DNA of 64,000 nt from JAYFNU01 sp034933305 (GTDB lineage: Bacteria > Bacillota > Clostridia > Oscillospirales > Ruminococcaceae), in contig JAYFNU010000006.1 of the NCBI GenBank assembly GCA_034933305.1, forward strand, positions 104,015 to 168,014, given 5' to 3'. This document shows positions 47,914 to 56,889 of the stretch, in pieces (positions within the stretch are counted from its first letter, which is position 1; each line of letters opens with the position of its first letter). The notes below the pieces were generated by a model. The model saw only the letters and a program-made list of their open reading frames with translations, did not search any database and was not told the origin of the DNA. Both the position numbers and the translations under genes were made by a program.

Positions 47914-48768
47914 TCATTCGATCCTGAAGCCCTCGCCGTGGACCTCCGTCGCATTGGTGACGAAGGCGAAGACGCCCTTATCGACCGATTTCGCGATGCG
48001 CAGCACCTGCGCGAGCTCGGTGCGGCGCGCGACGATGACGAGCATGTGCTTGCCGCGCCGGGTATAGCCGCCCTGCGCTTCGAGGATGGTGACGCCGCGC
48101 TCCTGCTCCTCGTTGAGCGCGCTGCGCATCTCCTCGCCCTTTTCGGTGATGACGAAGACGACCTTTGCGTAGTTGAGCCCGTCGAGGATGCTGTCGATCA
48201 CTTTGGTCGAGACGTACAGCGTGATGGCGGAATAGAGCACGACGTCGATATTGCCGAAGACGAGCGCGGCGAAGATCACGACGAGCGCGTCGACGCACAG
48301 CAGCAGGCTGCCGACGGACATGTAGGGGATGGCGCGGTTGAGCAGCAGCGAGACGAGATCGGTGCCGCCTGTCGAGGCGCCGCGCGCGAAAATGACGCCC
48401 ATACCGGCGCCGGTGAGCACGCCGCCGAACAGCGACGCGAGCAGCACATTCTCCGTATAGCCCGGCAGCCACAGCGAGAACAGGTCGATGAACAGCGACA
48501 GCAGCAGCGTCGCGATGACGGTCTTGAGGATGGGCCGCAGACCGAGCATGCGCCACGCGGCGGCGACGAGCGGAACGTTGAACAGGATCGTCCAGACGCC
48601 GACCGACAGCGGCGTGATGCTCGCGAGCGCGGTCGCGAGGCCGGACACGCCGCCCGGCGCGATGTTGTTGGGGATGGTGAACAGCACGAGCCCGGCCGCG
48701 ACGAAGGCGCTGCCGAGCGTGAGAATGACGAGGTCGAGGGCCCACTGGCCCGCTGTCTGCTTTTTCAC
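47914..48768 (-). CDS. YitT-family membrane protein (DUF161/DUF2179)
   Basis: A 284-residue protein with five to six membrane segments (LDLVILTLGSAFVAAGLVLFTIPNNIAPGGVSGLA, then GASTGGTDLVSLLLNR) followed by a cytoplasmic DUF2179 domain of about 80 residues (VVFVITEKGEEMRSALNEE, GVTILEAQGGYTRRGKHMLVIVA). The family is widespread in Firmicutes and of unknown function; a transport role has been proposed. The start is GTG at 48768, directly behind AGGAGG. Confidence 0.88.
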   Translation of the reverse strand: MKKQTAGQWALDLVILTLGSAFVAAGLVLFTIPNNIAPGGVSGLATALASITPLSVGVWTILFNVPLVAAAWRMLGLRPILKTVIATLLLSLFIDLFSLWLPGYTENVLLASLFGGVLTGAGMGVIFARGASTGGTDLVSLLLNRAIPYMSVGSLLLCVDALVVIFAALVFGNIDVVLYSAITLYVSTKVIDSILDGLNYAKVVFVITEKGEEMRSALNEEQERGVTILEAQGGYTRRGKHMLVIVARRTELAQVLRIAKSVDKGVFAFVTNATEVHGEGFRIE

Positions 48769-48805
48769 AGCCGTCCTCCTGAAAAAATGGAGTTTGCGCG
48801 GGGCA

Positions 48806-48843
48806 GAAAAAGCTTCATGGATCGCCGCAGCGGTCCATGAAGC
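48806..48843 (-). terminator. Intrinsic terminator after the S41 protease gene
   Basis: GCTTCATGGA/TCCATGAAGC stem with an 11-12-nt loop; on the - strand it ends in CTTTTTC. Confidence 0.75.
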
Positions 48844-48874
48844 CTGCCGGATGGAAAAATGAAGGGAAGGCGCG

Positions 48875-50068
48875 TCACGCGATCGACCGCACGACCTCGA
48901 GCGCTTTCTTGTACTGCGCGTCGGTCGAGGCGTCGGGGATGTTGGTGCGCACGAAGCCCTCGAGCGGGTCGACGTCGAAATCGGGCTTGAGCCCCGTCCC
49001 GTTAAAGGCGGTGCCGCCGGGGGTCTCGAGCTCGGCGATGGTGATGTCGACGGCCGAGCCGTCGTTGAGCTTGACGAGCTGCTGCAGCGTGCCCTTGCCG
49101 GCCGTCGTCTTGCCGACGATGCGGCAGGTGTCGCTGTCGGCGAGCACCGCGGCGAACAGCTCGGAGAAGCCGACCGTGTTCTCGTTGACGATGACGGCGA
49201 TGGGCAGCGTGACGCAGTTCTCGTCGGAGGTGTACAGCACCTTGCGCTCGTTGCCGCTGTAGACGCCCGTGATGAGCTTGCCCGTGGGCAGCAGCATGTC
49301 GAGCATGCTCGCGGCGACGCCGATGTCATAGCCGCCGTGCAGGTCGCGCACGTCGATGATGAGCCCTACGACGTTCTCCGCCGACTGGGCCGCGGTCAGC
49401 GCGCTCGCGAACTGGTTGGCCGTCGTGTTGCAGAAGAGATTGATGCGGATGTAGTAGATGTCGTCGATCTGCGTGTACTCCACGGACTGCGCCTCGACCG
49501 CCGAGCGGGTCAGCTCCGCCGTGTTCTCCTCGCCGCTGTGGTTGTAGGTCACCTTGACCTTGGAGCCTTCCGCGCCCTCGAGCAGCAGCAGCGACGCGTC
49601 GTACCCCGCGGCGAGCACGTCCTGCCCGCCGATGGATTTGACGATGTCGCCGACTTCGAGGCCCATCTTCTGCGCCGAGGAATCGGTGTAGACCTTGTTG
49701 ATGAGCATGTAGCCGCTCTTGTCCTTTTCGGTCTCGAAGCCCAGCGTGATCTTCGTGCCGGACGCCGACGCCTCGCGCGCGGCGACCTCTTCGGCCGTCA
49801 GGTAGGCGGAGTCGTCGTCGAGCAGGCCCGCGATATAGCCGCGCGCGAGGCTGTCGGACAGCGTTTCGGAGTCGATGGATTTGTAGAAATTCTGGCGGAC
49901 CACGTTGTCGATCTCCGAGAGCTTTTCATACATCGACGCGCGCTCCTGCGCGCTCGAAACCTTGCTGTCGAACAGCTTCATGGAGAAGATCATGGCCGCC
50001 GTGAACGTGATCGTGACCGCGATGAGCACGAAGGAGATCGCGATGCCGACCGAGATTTTTTTATTCAT
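48875..50068 (-). CDS. S41-family C-terminal processing protease (CtpA-like)
   Basis: A 397-residue protease with an N-terminal signal anchor (residues 5-30), a PDZ domain at about 105-190 (GYMLINKVYTDSSAQKMGLEVGDIVKSIGG), and the S41 catalytic domain at about 200-370. The usual NTASASE serine site reads VNENTVGFSELFAA, keeping the Ser. The lysine site is GKTTAGKGTLQ. The DLRxNPGG turn reads DVRDLHGGYD. These departures mean activity is probable but not certain. It lies 20 bp after the M23 gene in the ftsEX cluster, the usual place for this protease in Firmicutes. Confidence 0.88.
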   Translation of the reverse strand: MNKKISVGIAISFVLIAVTITFTAAMIFSMKLFDSKVSSAQERASMYEKLSEIDNVVRQNFYKSIDSETLSDSLARGYIAGLLDDDSAYLTAEEVAAREASASGTKITLGFETEKDKSGYMLINKVYTDSSAQKMGLEVGDIVKSIGGQDVLAAGYDASLLLLEGAEGSKVKVTYNHSGEENTAELTRSAVEAQSVEYTQIDDIYYIRINLFCNTTANQFASALTAAQSAENVVGLIIDVRDLHGGYDIGVAASMLDMLLPTGKLITGVYSGNERKVLYTSDENCVTLPIAVIVNENTVGFSELFAAVLADSDTCRIVGKTTAGKGTLQQLVKLNDGSAVDITIAELETPGGTAFNGTGLKPDFDVDPLEGFVRTNIPDASTDAQYKKALEVVRSIA

Positions 50069-50087
50069 GTATGTTCCTCAGGTGAGG

Positions 50088-51239
50088 TCAGCCGCGATTC
50101 TTGACATAATCGAGCGGATTGACCTTCGTGCCGTTGATGCGGATCTCAAAGTGCAGATGCGGGCCGGTCGAATTGCCGGTGCTGCCGACATAGCCGATGA
50201 CCTGTCCCTGCGAGACCCATTCGCCCGACGACACGGCGATGCTGCTCATATGGCCGTAGACCGTCCAGTTGTTGCCGCCGTGGTCGATGATGACGTAGTT
50301 GCCGTAGCCGTAGCTGCTGTAGGTGGCGGTGCGCACCTGCCCCGTATCGGAGGCGATGATGGGCTTGCCGTAGATGTTGCTGCCGCAGATGTCGATGCCG
50401 CCGTGGAAGCCGTACACGCCGTACAGCCAGCGGTAGCCGAAGCCGGACGAGATGCGGGAGTAGCCGGGAACGGGCCACGTGTAGTAGCTGCCCACGTACG
50501 TGGGATTGCCGGTGCCCATGAGCGCTTCCCACTGGGCGTTCATCGCGTTGAACTGCGCGATGATGGCGTCGTAGTCGTCCTGCGTCGCCGCCTGCAGCGC
50601 CTGCGAGCTCGTGAGCTGCTCGTTCGCCTCTTTATACAATGAGGCGAGCTCGTTGTATTTTGTGTCGAGTTCCGCCTTGTCGCTTTCGAGCGACGAGAGC
50701 TCGTCTTCGATGGCCTTTTTCGCGGCCTCGATCTCCTTCTCCTCCGCTTCGAGCTTTTCGATGAGCTCGGTGTCGTGCGCGGAGATGCGCTTGAGCGCGT
50801 CCGCATTGACGAGGAATTCGGAGAAGGACGACGCGCTGAGGATGGCCGAAAGCGTCGACGTGTCGCTCGTCATGTACATTGCGCGCAGCCGTTCCTTGAA
50901 CAGCTCGTAGGTCGCCTCGCGCTCGGCGATCTTGGCCTCGAGCTCCTGCTGGCGGACGTTGAGCTCCTCCTGCTTGAGGTCGATGGACTGCTTGAGCACG
51001 TTGATCTGCTGCTGGACGATGGCCTTGCGGTCGGCGTAGGTATCGGCCTTCGCCTGGGCTTTCGAGACGTCGTCCTTGATCTCGGCGAGCTTTTTGTTGA
51101 TCGCGATGAGCTGCTGCTGGAGCTGTTCCTTCTGTGCCTGCGCCTCCGCGAGCGTCAGGGCGCCCGCGGTCGTGGGCAGCAGCGCGACGACGAACGCGAC
51201 GATGAGCGCGAGCGCCGTGAGTCTTCTGTGCTTTTTCAT
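50088..51239 (-). CDS. Secreted coiled-coil M23 peptidase (EnvC/PcsB-like FtsEX partner)
   Basis: A 383-residue secreted protein with a signal peptide to about residue 27 (VALLPTTAGA), a long coiled coil at about 30-235 (LAEAQAQKEQLQQQLIAINKKLAEIKD onward), and a C-terminal M23 peptidase at about 255-383 with zinc motifs GFHGGIDICG and HLHFEIRI. The plan is that of EnvC-type proteins that FtsEX activates at the septum; here the M23 domain looks catalytically intact, so it may cut peptidoglycan itself. It lies directly after ftsX. Start ATG at 51239, behind GAGGTG. Confidence 0.9.
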   Translation of the reverse strand: MKKHRRLTALALIVAFVVALLPTTAGALTLAEAQAQKEQLQQQLIAINKKLAEIKDDVSKAQAKADTYADRKAIVQQQINVLKQSIDLKQEELNVRQQELEAKIAEREATYELFKERLRAMYMTSDTSTLSAILSASSFSEFLVNADALKRISAHDTELIEKLEAEEKEIEAAKKAIEDELSSLESDKAELDTKYNELASLYKEANEQLTSSQALQAATQDDYDAIIAQFNAMNAQWEALMGTGNPTYVGSYYTWPVPGYSRISSGFGYRWLYGVYGFHGGIDICGSNIYGKPIIASDTGQVRTATYSSYGYGNYVIIDHGGNNWTVYGHMSSIAVSSGEWVSQGQVIGYVGSTGNSTGPHLHFEIRINGTKVNPLDYVKNRG

Positions 51240-51312
51240 GTGTGTCACCTCTTTTTTGCCGCAGCTTCGCACAAGCTGAAAAAAAGGGAGATGCGGGCGG
51301 CCGCCCGCGGCG

Positions 51313-52218
51313 TCAGACCTTCAGATATTTGCGCATGGCCGACGAACTGCCGAACGCGCCGATGAACATGCCGCTGAGGAAGAACCCGCCGAGGACGTAG
51401 TACCAGACGTCCCAGAAATCGACGAGGCTGCCGGACATGGAGCTGATCCACGCGACGGACGAGCCCGCGAGCATCTGCGCGAGACTCGAGTATACACCGC
51501 AGATGACCCCGAACGCAAGCGCCGCCGAAATGAAGCCGATCGTCAGGCCCTCCACCACGAAGGGGAATTTGATGAAGCCGTTGGTCGCGCCGACGTATTT
51601 CATGATGTTGATCTCGCGCCGGCGGGCGAAAACGGTGAGCTTGATGGTGTTGCTGATGACGACGATGGAGGCGATGAGCAGGATGCCGATGATGATCGCG
51701 CCGAGCACGACCATCGTGCGCTCGATGCCGGTGAGCGTCTCCGCGATGTTGGTGGGCGCCGCGACCGAATCGATCGACGGCAGCCCCGTGATCTTCGTCT
51801 GCACGTCGCTCATGTACTGGATGTCATCGAGCTTGAGCCGGAAGGACGCGGGCAGGGGATTGTCGTCCTCGAGATTGTCGAGCAGATACCCCTTGTCGCC
51901 CATGGTCTTTTTCTGTTCCTCGAGCGCCTCCTCCTTGGACACAAAGGTGACCTCGGAGACGTGGTCGAGCTTGCCGAGCGTGTCGCCGAGCGTGTCGATC
52001 TGCGCCTGGTCGGCGTCGTCGGCCACGTAGACGACGAGCTCGTTCTGGTTTTCGATGGACTTGAACAGATCGCGCACGTTGAGCGACAGCAGCCCCGCGC
52101 CGCCGATGATGATGAGGCAGGCGGTGAGGATGCCGACGGAGGCGAGCGTCATGACCCGGTTGAGCCACGAATTGGTGACGCCCTGCCGGACGAGATAGCC
52201 GAAGCTTCCGCTGTTCAT
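51313..52218 (-). CDS. ftsX: Cell-division ABC transporter permease FtsX
   Basis: A 301-residue membrane protein with the FtsX plan: a short cytoplasmic start, TM1 (VMTLASVGILTACLIIIGGAGLL), a large extracellular loop of about 120 residues (NELVVYVADDADQAQIDTLGDTLGKLDHVSEVTFV), and three more membrane segments. FTSX motifs are GFIKFPFVVEGLTIGFISAALAFG and ARRREINIMKYVGATN. It relays FtsE ATP hydrolysis to the secreted hydrolase across the membrane. ATG overlaps the ftsE stop by four bases. Confidence 0.95.
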   Translation of the reverse strand: MNSGSFGYLVRQGVTNSWLNRVMTLASVGILTACLIIIGGAGLLSLNVRDLFKSIENQNELVVYVADDADQAQIDTLGDTLGKLDHVSEVTFVSKEEALEEQKKTMGDKGYLLDNLEDDNPLPASFRLKLDDIQYMSDVQTKITGLPSIDSVAAPTNIAETLTGIERTMVVLGAIIIGILLIASIVVISNTIKLTVFARRREINIMKYVGATNGFIKFPFVVEGLTIGFISAALAFGVICGVYSSLAQMLAGSSVAWISSMSGSLVDFWDVWYYVLGGFFLSGMFIGAFGSSSAMRKYLKV

Positions 52219-52895
52219 TGCGCGGCCTCCTTTCTGCCGGTGTCCGCGACGATGCGCCCGTTCTTGAGCAGCAGCGTGCGCCGGTTGAAGCTGCGCACCA
52301 TCGCCTGCTCGTGCGTCACGACGACGACGGTGGTGCCGAGGCGGTTGATCTCCATGAGCAGCTCCATGATCTCATAGCTGAGCTCGGGGTCGATGTTGCC
52401 CGTCGGCTCGTCCGCGATGATGATGGGCGGATTGTGCACGAGCGCGCGCGCGAGCGCGACGCGCTGCTGCTCGCCGCCGGAGAGCTGGTCCGGATAGACC
52501 TTCGCCTTGTTCGTGAGGCCCACGAGATGCAGGATATAGGGAACGCGCTTGCGGATCTCTTTTGTCGGGATGTTGGTCACCCGCATGGCGAAGGCGACGT
52601 TCTCGTAGGCCGTCATGGTCGGGATGAGCCGGAAGTCCTGGAACACCACGCCGAGGTTGCGGCGGAGATAGGGCACGTCGCGCTGGCGCATCTTGACGAG
52701 ATCGTAGTCGGCGACGTAGATCTTTCCCTTGGTGGGGGTCTCTTCACGCAGCATCAGTTTGAGCAGCGTGCTCTTGCCCGCGCCGGAATGGCCGAGGATG
52801 AACACGAACTCGCCCTTCTCTATGTAGAGATCCACATTGTCGAGCGCAACGGTGCCGTTCGGATAGACCTTCGTGACACCATCAAATTCAATCAT
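52215..52895 (-). CDS. ftsE: Cell-division ABC ATPase FtsE
   Basis: A 226-residue ATPase. Walker A GHSGAGKST, Q-loop VFQDFRLI, signature LSGGEQQR, Walker B IIADEPTGNIDP and switch THEQ are all intact. The N-terminal IEFDGVTKVYPNGTVALDNV is typical of FtsE. It partners FtsX to activate septal cell-wall hydrolysis. The ATG at 52895 follows CCAAGGAG; longer upstream read-through lacks a start signal. Confidence 0.95.
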   Translation of the reverse strand: MIEFDGVTKVYPNGTVALDNVDLYIEKGEFVFILGHSGAGKSTLLKLMLREETPTKGKIYVADYDLVKMRQRDVPYLRRNLGVVFQDFRLIPTMTAYENVAFAMRVTNIPTKEIRKRVPYILHLVGLTNKAKVYPDQLSGGEQQRVALARALVHNPPIIIADEPTGNIDPELSYEIMELLMEINRLGTTVVVVTHEQAMVRSFNRRTLLLKNGRIVADTGRKEAAQ

Positions 52896-52994
52896 ATACA
52901 AACTCCTTGGATCGCTGTAGACGGAACCGCCGCAAGATCCCGCCCCAGAATAAGTGGAATGCCGGCAGCGAGCTGTTGCCGGCAATATCTTCCG

Positions 52995-54077
52995 TCAATA
53001 TTTGGTCGGGTTGCTGTCGAGATATTTGCGCACCATGAGCGCGACCTTGAAGACGATCGCGTGGTCGAATTCGCGCAGATCCAGCCCCGTGAGCTTCTTG
53101 ATCTTCTCGAGGCGGTAGACGAGCGTGTTGCGGTGGACGAACAGCCCGCGCGAGGTCTCGGAAACATTGAGGTTGTTCTCGAAGAAGCGCTGGATGGTGA
53201 AGAGCGTCTCCTGGTCGAGGCTGTCGATCGAGCCCTTCTTGAAGACCTCCTTGAGGAACATCTCGCACATCGTCGTCGGCAGCTGGTAGATGAGCCGCGC
53301 GATGCCGAGATTGTCGTAGCTGATGATGGAGTGCTCGGTGTCGAACACCTTGCCGACCTCGAGCGCCACCTGCGCCTCCTTGAAGGAGTTCGCGAGGTCC
53401 TTGATGCCCGAGACCTCCGTGCCGATGCCGACGACGGATTTGATGTAATGCTCGCTCTCGAGCGTGTCGACGATGGAGCCCGCGAGCTTTTCGACGTCGC
53501 GCAGGTCGATGCCGGGCTTGACCTCCTTGACGATGACGGTGTCGGATTCGTTGATGTTGAAGACGAAGTCCTTCTGCTTGTCGGGGAAGAGCTCGGAGAT
53601 GATGTCGAGCGCGGAGATCTCCTTGTCCGACGTCACGCGCACGAGCAGCACGACGCGCACCGCCTCCGCCGAGAAGCGCAGCTCGCGCGCCTTGGCGTAG
53701 ACGTCGCCCGGCAGGATGTTGTCGAGCACGACGTTCTTGATAAAATTGACCTTGTCGTATTTCTCGTCGAAATACTGGCGCACGTTCTGCGCCGTGACGG
53801 CGATCATCTCGGCGTAGCGCGCCGCCTGATCGTCGGTGCCGTCCACGAACACGGCGTATTCGTATTTGCGGTTCTGGCCGATGAAGCAGTAGGTGCAGCC
53901 GTCGGCGCGCAGCACGCCGTCCGCCGGCGCGGATTCCATGATCCCCGCGCGCACGGTGCCGATCTTCAGCTGATCGCTGCATGCGCAGACCGACGAGCCC
54001 TCGTCGAGCACGCCGACCTCGCGGTCGATGACGTCTTTCATCTGGGTGACGATCCCCTGAAACAGCTTGTTAGACAT
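52995..54077 (-). CDS. CdaR/PucR-family transcription regulator
   Basis: A 360-residue regulator. The N-terminal two thirds match the CdaR GGDEF-like central region (LRADGCTYCFIGQNRKYEYAVFVDG, VVGIGTEVSGIKDLANSFKEAQVALEVGK). The C-terminus is the PucR helix-turn-helix (ETLFTIQRFFENNLNVSETSRGLFVHRNTLVYRLEKIKKLTGLDLREFDHAIVFKVALMV). It lies 99 bp upstream of ftsE on the same strand and may control the division cluster. No sugar-diacid or purine genes are nearby. The ATG at 54077 has a weak AAGGGGAAAAC ribosome site. Confidence 0.88.
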   Translation of the reverse strand: MSNKLFQGIVTQMKDVIDREVGVLDEGSSVCACSDQLKIGTVRAGIMESAPADGVLRADGCTYCFIGQNRKYEYAVFVDGTDDQAARYAEMIAVTAQNVRQYFDEKYDKVNFIKNVVLDNILPGDVYAKARELRFSAEAVRVVLLVRVTSDKEISALDIISELFPDKQKDFVFNINESDTVIVKEVKPGIDLRDVEKLAGSIVDTLESEHYIKSVVGIGTEVSGIKDLANSFKEAQVALEVGKVFDTEHSIISYDNLGIARLIYQLPTTMCEMFLKEVFKKGSIDSLDQETLFTIQRFFENNLNVSETSRGLFVHRNTLVYRLEKIKKLTGLDLREFDHAIVFKVALMVRKYLDSNPTKY

Positions 54078-54261
54078 CTCGTTTTCCCCTTATCTTTTTC
54101 TTATTCCGTGCGGCGCCCGCGTTCGTCATTTTCAACAATCGTCAATTCATTTACATTTCTCCGAAATATATATCCATATTACACAAAACAAATGGAATTT
54201 GCAACATTTTTACACAAAATTCATTCTTTTTGTCTGTGCAATATTCCCCAATAAAGGCATG

Positions 54262-54290
54262 AAAAAGCGGGGATCTCCGCAAAACCCCGC
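54262..54290 (-). terminator. Intrinsic terminator after glgA
   Basis: GCGGGG/CCCCGC stem; on the - strand it ends in GCTTTTTC. The rest of 54078-54327 is AT-rich and holds the promoter side of the CdaR-like gene; no gene is seen. Confidence 0.75.
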
Positions 54291-54327
54291 GAAAATCCCC
54301 GTTAAATTGCCAAAAAGCAGCCCTTTC

Positions 54328-55749
54328 TCACCAGAGCGTCAGCATCTCGTCATACAGCCCGATATAGCTGTCGGCCGAGCGGCCCCAGCTGAAATCGCAC
54401 CGCAGCGCGCGCCGCACGAGCACGTCCCAGGCGGCCTTGTCCTCGTAGACGGCCTTGGCGCGCAGGCAGGCGTCGAGCATGTCGTGGGCGTTGTAGCTCG
54501 AGAAGGTGAAGCCGTTGCCGGCGCCGTCGCCGCTGTCGCTCACGGTATCGCGCAGCCCGCCCGTCAGGCGCACGATGGGGACCGTGCCGTAGCGCAGCGC
54601 GATCATCTGCGCGAGACCGCAGGGCTCCGATTTCGACGGCATGAGGAACATGTCGGCGCCCGCGTAGATGCGCCGCGCGAGTTCCGGCACGAAGCCGATC
54701 TTCACGCCGCACATCGTCGGGTATTTGTTGTGGAAATCGAGGAAGCAGTTCTCGTACATGTAGTCGCCCGAGCCGAGCACGACGACCTGGATGCCCGCGA
54801 GCAGGATGTATTCCAGCACGTGCTTGACGAGGTCGATGCCCTTGTGGGAGACGAGACGGGAGACGAGACCGATGACGGGCGCCCCGTTGTCCTCGAGGCC
54901 GAACGCCCCGAGCAGCGCCTTTTTGCAGGCGGCCTTTTTCTGCGGGTAGCGCGCCGAATAGTTCGCGGCGATGTAGGGATCGGTGTGCGGGTCGTAGACG
55001 TCGGTGTCGATGCCGTTGAGGATGCCGCACAGCTTGTACTGCTTGTCGCGCAGGATGCCGTCGAGACCGTGGGCGAACCAGGGGTCGAGCAGCTCCTTTG
55101 CGTACGTCGGGCTGACGGTGCTGATCTTGTCGGCGCTCTCGAGCGCGCCCTTGAGGAAGTTGACGCAGCCCGCGTATTCGAGCACGGCCGCGTCGGCGGG
55201 GTCGATGCCCACGACGTCGGACAGGATCTCCCTGCCGTATTTGCCCTGGTACTGGATGTTGTGGATGGTCGCGAGCGTCTTGATGCCGTAAAATTTCGGG
55301 TCGTCCCGGTAGAATTTGTTGATGTAGACGTCCGTCAGGGCCGTCTGCCAGTCGTTGGTGTGCAGGATCTGCGGCGTGAAGTCGACGTGCCGCAGCATCT
55401 CGAGCACCGCGCGGGAGAAGAAGGCGAAGCGCTCGCCGTCGTCAAAATAGCCGTACAGGCCGGTGCGCTTGAAATACTGCTCGTTGTCGAGGAAATAGCA
55501 GGTGACGCCCTCGTGCTTGAGCATGAAGACGCCGCAGTACTGGCTGCGCCAGGCGAGCGGCACGTAGAAGCTGCACAGGAAGGTCATGTTCTGCCGGTAC
55601 TGCGGCTTGATGTCGCCGTACAGCGGCAGCACGACGCGGCAGTCGACGCCTTTTTTGCAGAGCGCCTTCGGCAGCGCGGCCGATACGTCGCCGAGCCCGC
55701 CCGACGTCGCGAAGGGGTAGCATTCGCTTGTGACAAACAGCACGTTCAT
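54328..55749 (-). CDS. glgA: Glycogen synthase GlgA
   Basis: A 473-residue GT5 glycosyltransferase that extends alpha-1,4-glucan chains from ADP-glucose. It has the N-terminal SECYPFATSGGLGDVSAALPKAL loop, LHTNDWQTAL, NIQYQGKYG, and the C-terminal GLVSRLVSHKGIDL and MPSKSEPCGLAQMIALRYGTVPIVRLTGGLRDTV, which hold the donor-binding Glu. It is the last gene of the glg operon (12 bp after glgD) before a terminator. Confidence 0.96.
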   Translation of the reverse strand: MNVLFVTSECYPFATSGGLGDVSAALPKALCKKGVDCRVVLPLYGDIKPQYRQNMTFLCSFYVPLAWRSQYCGVFMLKHEGVTCYFLDNEQYFKRTGLYGYFDDGERFAFFSRAVLEMLRHVDFTPQILHTNDWQTALTDVYINKFYRDDPKFYGIKTLATIHNIQYQGKYGREILSDVVGIDPADAAVLEYAGCVNFLKGALESADKISTVSPTYAKELLDPWFAHGLDGILRDKQYKLCGILNGIDTDVYDPHTDPYIAANYSARYPQKKAACKKALLGAFGLEDNGAPVIGLVSRLVSHKGIDLVKHVLEYILLAGIQVVVLGSGDYMYENCFLDFHNKYPTMCGVKIGFVPELARRIYAGADMFLMPSKSEPCGLAQMIALRYGTVPIVRLTGGLRDTVSDSGDGAGNGFTFSSYNAHDMLDACLRAKAVYEDKAAWDVLVRRALRCDFSWGRSADSYIGLYDEMLTLW

Positions 55750-55761
55750 TCGATCACCTCG

Positions 55762-56889
55762 TCAAACAACGCTCGCTTTTGCGATATACAGCGGATAGGT
55801 GCTGTGGCCGCACAGCGTGCGGCCGGGACTCACGCGCACCGTCTTGTCGGTGATGACGCAGTCGAGCGACGCGCCGTCGCCGATCTCGGTGCCCTGCATG
55901 AGGATGGAATTCTCGACGTGCGCCCCCGCGGCGATGCGCGCGCCGCGGAACAGCACGCAGTTTTCGACGGTGCCCTCGATGACGCAGCCGTCGGCCACGA
56001 GGCAGTTCCTGACGCTCGCGTTGAGCCCGTAGCGGACGGGCGCCTCGTCGCGAACCTTCGTATAAACGGGATGCCGCGGGTCGAACAGCTCCTGCAGGTT
56101 GTTTCGATCGAGCAGCGCCATGTTGGCCTCGCGGTAGCTGCGCAGCGAGTAGATGCGGCGCACGAAGCCTTTGTGCAGGAAGCAGCGGATGTCGAGCGTG
56201 TCGATGTTTTTGAGCAGCACGTCGCGCTCGAAAAAGACGAGCATGCGGCTCATGGCCTCTTCGATCATTTCGACGAGCTTGTCTTTGCCGACGATGAACA
56301 TGTTCATGCTCAGCACGCAGCCCTCTTCGTAGCGGTCGATCATCATGTCGCGCACGCGGCCGTCGGCGTCGGGGCGCAGGACGACGCAGGATTTCATCGG
56401 CTCGCCCGCGTCGGGCGGCCTGTCGTAGCAGATCATGGTCACGTCGGCGCCGGTGCTCTCGTGGAAATCGAGCGCGGCGCTCAGGTCGACGTTCGCGACG
56501 TGGTCGCAGTCGCTGAGCACGACGTAGCTGACCGCCGAGGAGCGGATGTAGTACAGCGCGTTGTGCAGCGCCTGGATGCGCCCGTGGTAGAGCGTCTCCG
56601 ACTCCTGCGCGCCGCGGTAGGGCGGCAGGATCGACAGGCCCTCGTTCTTGCGCGCGAGGTCCCATTCGCGGCCGTTGCCGAGGTGATCCATGAGGGAGTG
56701 ATAGTTGCTTTTCGCGATGACGCCGACCTTCGTCACGCCCGCGCCGACGAGCGACGACAGGCTGAAGTCGATGAGGCGGTAGCGGCCGCCGAAGGGCAGG
56801 GAGCCCATCGAGCGGGCCTTGGTCAGCTCGCCCATATTGCTGTCGTGCATGTTCGCGAAGAGGATGCCCAGCGCTTTTTTCGTCGTCAT
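55762..56889 (-). CDS. glgD: Glucose-1-phosphate adenylyltransferase regulatory subunit GlgD
   Basis: A 375-residue homologue of GlgC with a nucleotidyltransferase-like core and a C-terminal left-handed beta helix (SVRNCLVADGCVIEGTVENCVLFRGARIAAGAHVENSIL). The N-terminal loop reads LGILFANMHDSNMGELTKARSMGSLPFGGRYRLIDF and lacks the GGxGxRL signature that GlgC has. This is the classic GlgD form, which in Firmicutes joins GlgC and tunes its activity. ATG overlaps the glgC stop by four bases. Confidence 0.93.
   Translation of the reverse strand: MTTKKALGILFANMHDSNMGELTKARSMGSLPFGGRYRLIDFSLSSLVGAGVTKVGVIAKSNYHSLMDHLGNGREWDLARKNEGLSILPPYRGAQESETLYHGRIQALHNALYYIRSSAVSYVVLSDCDHVANVDLSAALDFHESTGADVTMICYDRPPDAGEPMKSCVVLRPDADGRVRDMMIDRYEEGCVLSMNMFIVGKDKLVEMIEEAMSRMLVFFERDVLLKNIDTLDIRCFLHKGFVRRIYSLRSYREANMALLDRNNLQELFDPRHPVYTKVRDEAPVRYGLNASVRNCLVADGCVIEGTVENCVLFRGARIAAGAHVENSILMQGTEIGDGASLDCVITDKTVRVSPGRTLCGHSTYPLYIAKASVV

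Noticed and set aside
52218..54254. 678-residue + strand frame over ftsE and the CdaR-like gene
   Set aside because: Shadow of conserved - strand genes; no domain.
55762..56889. GlgD read as a second GlgC
   Set aside because: The catalytic N-terminal GGxGxRL loop is missing, which is the mark of the regulatory GlgD subunit.
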